Shown here piece after piece: positions 54,348 to 62,200 of a stretch of 64,000 nt of DNA. The stretch spans positions 88,789 to 152,788 of the forward strand of contig JAIXZO010000021.1 in the NCBI GenBank assembly GCA_027489535.1. Direction: 5' to 3'. The translations under genes and the position numbers were made by a program. The notes below the pieces were generated by a model. It saw only the letters and a list, made by a program, of their open reading frames with translations. It was not told the origin of the DNA and did not search any database. Each line of letters starts with the position of its first letter. Positions within the stretch are counted from its first letter, which is position 1. The stretch is from Hyphomicrobiales bacterium (lineage in GTDB: Bacteria; Pseudomonadota; Alphaproteobacteria; Rhizobiales; Beijerinckiaceae).

Positions 54348-55255
54348 GAGGTGCGGGGTCCGGCGGCGTCGAGAATGCGGGAAAGGCCCGCGATGAAGGT
54401 GTCTTCGGGATTGAGGAAGCGGACGGGGATGCCGAACTCTTCGAAAGCCCGCCCGTAATTGCGGCCGAACACGCCTTCGGCGACGACGACGATCTCGCCT
54501 TCGGGCCTGTCCAACGCCATGCCCTGCAGGATTTCCGTACCGATCAGCAGACCGGACAGATAAGGCCCGACCTCGCGTCCGGACATGTCGCCCAAGAGCA
54601 CGGCCGTGCGCGCGCCGAAGGCCTGATGCGTGAGGCCGCCGTAGCGTTTGGCGGCGGCCAATCCGCGTTCGAAGCCCGCGGGGTCCTCGGGAGTTTCGGC
54701 GAGTTTGCCGAGGATCGTGTGGTCGTGAAGGGCACCGTAGAAATCGCCGGTCATGAACGAGACGAATCCTACGGCGACGCCGTCGCGCATCGAGACCCAT
54801 TTGCTGTGCGTGCCGGGCGTGACGATCGTGCCGTTGCGCAGGCCTGCGCCGGCGATCTTCGTCTCCTCGCCCCGGATGACGTCGGGCGTGCCGGACGCGT
54901 CCCGGTAGGACAGGCCGGGCACGAGGATGATGTCGGTGAGATCGAAGGGGACGCGCACCACCTTCGACGCGATGTCCTCGACGGAGGCGGGGCAGGCGAC
55001 GTAGGGGGCTTCCATCCAGCCGTTGCGGCTGCCGATCATGCCGGCCATCAAAACGGGAAGACGACCGTGCCGCTCGATCCACGGCGCAATGCGCCCGCGC
55101 AACACCTCGGCGAAGCCGCCGGCGGGCACGGCCATGATGCCCTGATCCTCGACGGCGATGTCCAATATCTCCCCTTCGGCTGAGACGAGCATGGCGCGCA
55201 GGCGCGTCGTGCCCCAATCCACAGCGATGGATTTGGGGGTCTTGGTCGTCGCCAT
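54344..55255 (-). CDS. dgoK: 2-dehydro-3-deoxygalactonokinase
   Basis: A 303-residue kinase that phosphorylates 2-keto-3-deoxygalactonate, feeding the adjacent aldolase. The N terminus AVDWGTTRLRAML is the phosphate loop; AGMIGSRNGWMEAPY and TPGTHSKWVSM are characteristic of the DgoK family. It is the first gene of dgoK-dgoA-rbsK, a short galactose/galactonate catabolic unit. Galactonate dehydratase and a transporter are not in the window. Confidence 0.94.
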   Translation of the reverse strand: MATTKTPKSIAVDWGTTRLRAMLVSAEGEILDIAVEDQGIMAVPAGGFAEVLRGRIAPWIERHGRLPVLMAGMIGSRNGWMEAPYVACPASVEDIASKVVRVPFDLTDIILVPGLSYRDASGTPDVIRGEETKIAGAGLRNGTIVTPGTHSKWVSMRDGVAVGFVSFMTGDFYGALHDHTILGKLAETPEDPAGFERGLAAAKRYGGLTHQAFGARTAVLLGDMSGREVGPYLSGLLIGTEILQGMALDRPEGEIVVVAEGVFGRNYGRAFEEFGIPVRFLNPEDTFIAGLSRILDAAGPRTS

Positions 55256-55454
55256 GGTGGAAAGCCTCCCTCGGAACCGCGCCGCATGATGGCCGGCGGG
55301 AGGGTCCGCCGCAAGTCGTGCGCCGACGGCATGAAACGGCGAACGCCCGGATCGCGCCGAGATGCCCGGCCGCGTGCGCGAGAGAGCAATTTCTCTTCAC
55401 ATGCCCGTGTTTTGTCCATAGCGTCTCGACCGATAGAGTAAGCAGTCGAGCACT

Positions 55455-56321
55455 ATGATGTCAGACCGACGAGACGGCATCCCGACGACTTCGCGGGCCG
55501 TCCAAACCCCTGCGATGATTTATCAGATTTTCTACGACGAGAAGACGCGCGGGACGAATGATCGCGGTTTCTTGCAGCTCGACAACGCTGCGAACGATCG
55601 TCCGGACTGGAGCGAGTATTGGCCCATTCGGAACTTCTTTCTGAACAACGAACTCGATGACGACGTCCACTACGGATTTCTGTCGCCCAAATTCAAAATG
55701 AAGACGGGCTTGGACGCGCAGACCGTGCACGATTTCGTCGCCTCGGCGACGGACCACGACGTGATCGCCTTTTCGCCGTTCTTCGATCAGGCGGCGTTCG
55801 CCGTGAACATTTTCGAACAGGCGGCGGCGCAGCATGAGGGGATCTTTCCCGTCTTCCAGAACGCCTTCGCGCTGTTCAATCCTCACATCGACGTCGCGTC
55901 CCTGGTGATGAGCTCGACGCAGACGATCTTCTGCAATTACTTCACGGCGAAGAAGCCGTTCTGGGCGCGGTGGTTCGCGCTCTGCGAAGTCTTGTTCGCG
56001 GAATGCGAGAACGAGGGTTCCGCTCTTTCTAAAAAGATGACCGCAGGGGTCAGACATTCGGGGACGTTCAATCCGGCCAAGGTCTTCATCGTCGAACGCA
56101 TGGCGTCCTACATCCTGACGACGGAAAGCGGTTGGAAGGTGAAGACGTACGATCCCTTCGATCTGCCGTATTCGCCGGCCGCGCTTGCCGGTTTCCGCTC
56201 CGAGCTCTGCGTGCTCGACGCGCTGAAGATCGCGTTTCGGGAGACGCGTCGCCCGCAATACATCGCGGAATTCCAGAAGGTCCGTGCGGACATTTTGGAC
56301 AGGCTGCAAAGCCGGAGTTGA
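55455..56321 (+). CDS. Stand-alone copy of the N-terminal domain of the following glycosyltransferase
   Basis: A 288-residue soluble protein without signal peptide. It aligns along most of its length with residues 1-280 of the glycosyltransferase encoded 84 bases downstream: shared landmarks are RPDWSEYWPIRNF versus RPDWFEYWPIRRF, FLSPKFKMKTGLD versus FFSPKFFSKTGLD, and NIFEQAAAQ versus NVFEQAETF. The domain has conserved aromatic and acidic residues but no motif I can assign; it may be a sugar or carbohydrate-modifying module. MIYQIFYDEK at 55515 is where the similarity begins, so a later start is possible. Confidence 0.75.
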   Translation: MMSDRRDGIPTTSRAVQTPAMIYQIFYDEKTRGTNDRGFLQLDNAANDRPDWSEYWPIRNFFLNNELDDDVHYGFLSPKFKMKTGLDAQTVHDFVASATDHDVIAFSPFFDQAAFAVNIFEQAAAQHEGIFPVFQNAFALFNPHIDVASLVMSSTQTIFCNYFTAKKPFWARWFALCEVLFAECENEGSALSKKMTAGVRHSGTFNPAKVFIVERMASYILTTESGWKVKTYDPFDLPYSPAALAGFRSELCVLDALKIAFRETRRPQYIAEFQKVRADILDRLQSRS

Positions 56322-56404
56322 TTTCCGGCATCTTCATGGTCATGCCTCGCCGAGGGTCCGCGCGGAGCGGGCCGTCACGCGTCCCTCCGAAACGAGCATT
56401 CGAA

Positions 56405-59053
56405 ATGGCAAAAGCGGGCCGTCCGACAAAAGGCGTCGAAAGCGCGACGAAGGTCTTGCTGCATCAGGTCGTCTACTCGCCCGAGACGGCGCGGGATTTG
56501 GAAGCCGGATATCTGGCGCTCGACAATCTGGCGAACGAACGGCCGGACTGGTTCGAGTATTGGCCGATCCGGCGGTTCCTGCTGACCGAGACGCTCGACG
56601 AAAAAGCCTTCTACGGCTTTTTCAGCCCGAAATTCTTTTCCAAGACGGGTTTGGATCACGCGGCGGTCGTCGACTTCGTGCGCAAGAACGCCGCGCGCGC
56701 GGACGTGGTGCTGTTTTCGCCCCAAGCCGACATGGGCGCGTTCTTCCTGAACGTGTTCGAGCAAGCCGAGACGTTCGACGCGGGCATGATCGCGACCTAT
56801 GAGGCGCTGCTGGCGCGGATCGGGCGCGAGACGTCGCTGAGCGGCATGGTGATGGACTCGCGGACGGTGGTTTATTCCAACTACTTCGTCGCGCGGCCGG
56901 CATTCTGGCGGGCATGGCTGGCCGTCAACGAGGCGTTGTTCGCCATCGCGGAGACGGAGGACGACGCGCTCGGGCGCGAACTTCGGCATGCGACGGCCTA
57001 TTCGGCGACGGCGCAGCGGAAGGTGTTTCTGCAGGAGCGGACGGCCTCGTTTCTGCTCGCCGCCGAGCCGCAATGGCGCAGCGTGCGCTACGTCCCGTTT
57101 CGGTTGTCCTGGTCGGCGTCCGCGCTGAACACGCGGCCGATCGAGGCGGTGATCAGCGATGCCTTGAAGACGGCCTACATCGCCTATGGCGACCACGAAT
57201 ATCTGACGGCGTTCGGCTCGGTGCGCGACAAGCTGCGGACGCCGGCCGCCGAGGCCCCGGCACCCGTCGCGCCCGACGGCGCCGCGACCGACTTGCCGGC
57301 CGGTCCGATGATGCTTTCGGACGCCATCGTGGCGGCGGAAAAGGCAGTCGGCGAAGGGCGGCCCGGCGACGCGGAAGCGGTTTACCGGAGCTACCTCGCC
57401 GCGCCGGGCGACGGGCTGATCTATGCGGGTCTGTTCAATCTCGGCACGCTGCTGCGGACCTTGGGACGCAACGTCGAGGCAGAGGCCTTTCTGCGCCATT
57501 GCGTGCAGATGAAGCCCGACTTCCTGCGCGGGCATCTCAATCTCGGCATTCTGCTGGAAGGCGTCGGACGCCGGCGCGAAGCGATCGAGAGCTGGAATGC
57601 GGGCGCGGAGCATGCGCGCGGCGAAGCCGGGCAGGATCGCGAGGCACGGCTGCAATTGCTGAACAATGCGGGCCGTCTCTCGGAGATCGAACGCGACTAT
57701 GCCGGGGCCGAGCGCTTCCTCACGGAAAGTCTCGACGTCGAGCCGACGCAGACGGCGGTGCAGCATCACTGGATCCATCTGCGGCAGAAGCAGTGCGTGT
57801 GGCCCGTTCTCGGCGGGCGGATCGAGGAAGAGGCGCTCGCGAACGTCGCGTCCCCGCTCGCAATCCTCAGTCTGTCCGACGACCCGGCGGTGCAGCTGGC
57901 CTGCGCCGCGCGCTACGTACGGGAGAAGGTGCGCCCCTTCGAGCGGATGGTTCCGGCCGACCGCCGTTACGGCCACGACCGCATCCGCATCGGCTATCTC
58001 TCCTCCGACCTTTCGATGCATGCGGTGTCGCTGCTGACCGTGCAGCTGTTCGAGAAGCACGACCGCAGCAAAGTGGAGGTGCACGCCTTCTGCTGGAGCA
58101 AGGAAGACGGGACGCCGTTCAGGGCGCGCGTGCGTGCCGCGTTCGATCATTTCCATCCGATCGGCGGCATGACCGACGAAGCGGCGGCGCGGCTGATCGC
58201 GGATCGGGAGATCGACGTCCTTGTCGATCTTCAGGGTCTCTCGGGCAATGCGCGCCCGGAGATCGTGGCGCGCGGTCCCGCGCCGATTCAGATCGCGTGG
58301 CTCGGCTATCCGGGCACGTCCGCGATCCCGCATGTCGATTACGTGGTGGCCGACGACTTCATCTTCCCGCCCGAGCTGGAGCCTTTCTTCAGCGAAAAGC
58401 CGCTGCGGCTGCCGACGACGTTCCAAGTGAGCGATACGGGGCGGGAGTTCGGGCCCGAGCGTCCGCGCGCGTTCTACGGCCTGCCGGACGACGCCTTCGT
58501 GTTCTGCGCGTTCAACAACAACTACAAGATAGCGCCCGAAATGTTCGCGGCGTGGCTGCGCATTCTGGGCCGCTCGCCGAACGCCGTGCTGTGGCTCTTG
58601 GAAGACAATGTCTGGTCGCGGGCCAATCTTTCGGCGCGGGCGCAGGCGGAGGGCGTGGACCCGGCGCGCATCTTCTTTGCGGGTCGGATCGACCCCAAGG
58701 ACTATCTCAGCCGTTTCCGCACGGCCGACCTGTTCCTCGACACGTCCCCCTACAATGCCGGCACCACGGCCAACGACGCCTTGTGGGCGGGACTGCCCCT
58801 GATCACCCTGCCGGGACGCAGCTATGTTTCCCGCATGGCGGGCAGTCTTTCGAAGGCTGCCGGATTGTCGGAACTGATCTGCCGCGATGCGGAGCACTAC
58901 GAAAACCTCGCAGTGGAGCTGTCGACGGACCCGCAGCGACTGAAAAACATCAGGTTGCATCTCGATCAGCGCAAATCGGCCGGAGCTCTCTTCAATACGG
59001 ACAACTTCAGAGACGAATTCGAAGACGCATTGCAGCGCTTGATTGCTTGTTGA
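56405..59053 (+). CDS. GT41 (O-GlcNAc-transferase-like) glycosyltransferase with extra N-terminal domain
   Basis: An 882-residue protein. Residues 1-280 repeat the domain of the preceding gene; about 300-450 contain two to three TPR-like helical repeats (LFNLGTLLRTLGRNVEAEAFLRH and HLNLGILLEGVGRRREAIESW); 500-880 are the SPINDLY/OGT catalytic part with GYLSSDLSMHAVS (the helix-start histidine), DLQGLSGNARPEI, GPAPIQIAWLGYPGTS, FNNNYKIAPEMF and DTSPYNAGTTANDALWAGLP. GT41 enzymes glycosylate Ser/Thr (OGT), or Asn in the HMW1C branch. It would act in the cytosol. Start 56405 is chosen because upstream codons lie in the previous gene; 56336 is an alternative. Confidence 0.88.
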   Translation: MAKAGRPTKGVESATKVLLHQVVYSPETARDLEAGYLALDNLANERPDWFEYWPIRRFLLTETLDEKAFYGFFSPKFFSKTGLDHAAVVDFVRKNAARADVVLFSPQADMGAFFLNVFEQAETFDAGMIATYEALLARIGRETSLSGMVMDSRTVVYSNYFVARPAFWRAWLAVNEALFAIAETEDDALGRELRHATAYSATAQRKVFLQERTASFLLAAEPQWRSVRYVPFRLSWSASALNTRPIEAVISDALKTAYIAYGDHEYLTAFGSVRDKLRTPAAEAPAPVAPDGAATDLPAGPMMLSDAIVAAEKAVGEGRPGDAEAVYRSYLAAPGDGLIYAGLFNLGTLLRTLGRNVEAEAFLRHCVQMKPDFLRGHLNLGILLEGVGRRREAIESWNAGAEHARGEAGQDREARLQLLNNAGRLSEIERDYAGAERFLTESLDVEPTQTAVQHHWIHLRQKQCVWPVLGGRIEEEALANVASPLAILSLSDDPAVQLACAARYVREKVRPFERMVPADRRYGHDRIRIGYLSSDLSMHAVSLLTVQLFEKHDRSKVEVHAFCWSKEDGTPFRARVRAAFDHFHPIGGMTDEAAARLIADREIDVLVDLQGLSGNARPEIVARGPAPIQIAWLGYPGTSAIPHVDYVVADDFIFPPELEPFFSEKPLRLPTTFQVSDTGREFGPERPRAFYGLPDDAFVFCAFNNNYKIAPEMFAAWLRILGRSPNAVLWLLEDNVWSRANLSARAQAEGVDPARIFFAGRIDPKDYLSRFRTADLFLDTSPYNAGTTANDALWAGLPLITLPGRSYVSRMAGSLSKAAGLSELICRDAEHYENLAVELSTDPQRLKNIRLHLDQRKSAGALFNTDNFRDEFEDALQRLIAC

Positions 59054-59223
59054 ATTCCGAAGCCTGCAAACGGATGCAGCGGGAAGGGTCGAAGCGCTTT
59101 CGTTTTGATCCTCCCGCGCATTCCCAAAAAAAATTAAAACTTGGCTAAAGTTTGTTCCGGCGACGCCGTCATCTCCCAACGTGAGAGTTCCAATTTGGCG
59201 CTCTACGGCATTCGGAGCGGCAG

Positions 59224-62200
59224 ATGTCCACGGTCTCGTCAGTAAGCAGCAGCACAGGCTATAGCGTCACGGTGTCGGATATCTCGACGCTGGACGTCAC
59301 GTCGCTGACGACGGCTCAGGTCAAAACGTTCACCTCGGCGCAGATCGCCAGCCTCACGACGGCGCAGATCGCCGCGTTGGGAACCAACCAGGCGGCGGTG
59401 CTCTCCGCGACGCAGGTCGGCTATCTCTCCTCCACGCAGATCGCCGCATTCGAAACGGCCGACTTGGCGGCGCTCACCTCGGCCGCGATGGCGGGTCTTA
59501 CCAGCAGCCAGCTCTCCGCAATGTCGACGGCGCAGGTCGGGTCGCTGACCACCGCGCAATTGGCCGCGATCAGCAGCTCCGGCATCGTGGGCATGAGCAC
59601 GGCTCAGATCGCGGCGCTGAGCACGGGACAGGTCAGCGCCCTCAAGGAAACACAGATTGCGGCGCTGACGTCCGACCAGATCAGCGCCATCGAAACGCAG
59701 GACTTCGCCGCGCTGACGACGGCGCAGATCCGTTCGCTCACGACCTCGCAGATCGAGGCCATTTCCGAAGACCAGATCGGCGCGCTGATGTCCCTTCAGG
59801 CCATCAGCCTGAAGGTGACCCAGATCGCCGCGCTGAGCACCACCCAGGTCGCCGCGCTCGAAACCACCGATCTCGCGGCGATGACGACGGCTCAGGTCGC
59901 GAGCATGACCTCGGCGCAGATCGCCGCGCTCGGGACGGCGCAGATCGTGGCGCTCGGCACCGCTCAGGCGGCGGCGATGACGACCGCCCAGACGGCGGCC
60001 CTGACGACGGCGCAACTGGGCGCGCTCGAGACGCGCGACCTGGCCGCCTTCAAGTCCAGCCAGATCGCGGCGCTGACCACCGATCAGGTCGCGGCCCTCA
60101 GCACCGACCAGATCGCCGCCTTGACGACCGCGCAGACGGCCGCCCTGACCACCGCGCAGATGGGTGCGCTCACGACCGCCCAGATCGTCGCATTGGGCAC
60201 CGCCCAAGCCGCAGCCTTGACCACGGCGCAGACCGCATCGCTGACCACCGAACAGGTCGCCGCCCTCGAGACGCGCGACCTCGCGGCGATGAGGACGAAC
60301 CAGATTTCGGCGCTGACGACCGCGCAGGTCGCGGCCTTGACCACCGGCCAGGTCGTCGCGCTCGGCACCGCGCAGGTCGCGGTGATCACGACTGCGCAGA
60401 CCGCCTCGCTGACGACCGCGCAGGTCGCGGCACTCGAGACGACCGATCTCGCCGCCCTGAAGACGAACCAGATCGCGGCCCTCACCACCGAACAGGTCGC
60501 GGGCCTGACGACCGCGCAGATCGTGGCGCTCGGCACCGCCCAGATCGCGGCGATGACGACCGCGCAAGTCGCGGCGATGACGACGGCACAGATCGCGGCG
60601 CTCGAGACCCGCGATCTCGCCGCGTTGAAGACGAACCAGATCGCGGCGCTGACCTCCGACCAGATCGTCGCGCTCGGCACGGCGCAGGCCGCAGCCCTGA
60701 CCACGGCCCAGATCTCGGCTTTGACGACCGCTCAGGTCGCCGCCTTGGAGACCGCCGACTTGGCGGCCCTGTCGACCGCGCAGACCGCCGCCCTGAAGAC
60801 GAACCAGATCGCCGCCCTCACCACCTCGCAGATCGTCGCTCTGGGCACCGCCCAAGCCGCGGCGTTGACGACCGCGCAGACGGCCGCACTGACGACCGAG
60901 CAGCTTGCAGCGCTTGAAACCCGCGATCTCTCGGCGTTGTCGACCGCGCAGGTCGCCACGATGACGACCGCGCAGGTCGCCGCGCTCACCACCGACCAGA
61001 TCGTCGCGCTGGGCACCGCCCAAGCTGCGGCTTTGACGTCGGCGCAGGTCGCCGCGCTGACGACCGAACAACTCGCCGCACTCGAAACGCGTGATTTGGC
61101 GGCGCTGAGCACCGCGAGGATCGCGGCGCTGACGACCGGACAGGTCGCAAGCTTGACCACCGATCAGATCGTGGCCTTGGGCACCGCCCAGGTCGCCGCG
61201 ATGACGACCGCTCAGGTCGCTGCGCTGACGACCGCGCAGCTGACTGCTTTGGAGACGATCGATCTCGCCGCCCTCAAGTCGAACCAGATCGCGGCGTTGA
61301 CGACGGAACAGGTGGCGGCGCTCACCACTGCACAGATCGTCGCGCTGGGTACCGCGCAGGCATCCGCGATGACCACCGCGCAGACGGCGGCGCTGACCAC
61401 CGCACAGGTGGCGTCGCTCGAGACGCGTGATCTCGCGGCGATGAAGACCAGCCAGATCGCCGCCTTGACGACGGAACAGCTCGCCGCGCTCGGAACGGCG
61501 CAAGCCGCCGCCTTGACCACGGCCCAGATCGCCGCGCTGACGACCGAGCAGGTCGCCGCGATGGAAACCGCAGACCTTGCGGCTTTGTCGACCGCCCAGA
61601 TCGCCGCCATGAAGACCGCGCAGCTCGCGGCCTTGACGACGGCTCAGGTCGTCGCGCTGACCACGGCGCAGGCCGCAGCGTTGACGACCGCGCAGACGAC
61701 GGCTTTGACCACCGAACAGCTCGCGGCAATGGAAACCCGCGACTTGGCCGCGCTGAGCACGGCGCAGCTCTCCTCGCTGAAGACCGCGCAGCTCGCGGCC
61801 ATGACCACCGATCAGGTGGTGGGCCTCGGGACGGCCCAGGTGGCCGCTTTGACCACCGCGCAGGTGGCCGCGCTGACGACGGAGCAGATCGCGGCGTTCG
61901 AGACGCGTGACTTCGCCGCGCTGACGACTGCCCAGATCGCGGCGATGACGACGGCCCAGATCGTCGGCCTCGGCACGACGCAGCTTGCGGCGATGACGAC
62001 CGCACAGGCGGCGGCACTGACCACCGCGCAGATCGCGGCCATGGAGACGGCCGATCTTGCGGCCTTGAAGACGTCCCAGCTTGTCGCCCTCCGTACGTCC
62101 CAGATTGCTGCCTTGACGACCGATCAGGTCGTCGCGCTGACCACGGCGCAGGCTGCCGCGCTGACGACCGCCCAGATCGGCGCGATGACGACGGCGCAGA

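Noticed and set aside
56132..56404. Longer N terminus of the GT41 protein
   Set aside because: The added residues overlap the preceding gene by about 190 bases and are Arg-rich shadow sequence; the shared domain begins after 56405.
59128..59160. Possible sigma-54 promoter (TTGGCT then TTTGTT) before the repeat gene
   Set aside because: The -12 GC element is missing and spacing does not fit; chance match in an AT-rich gap.
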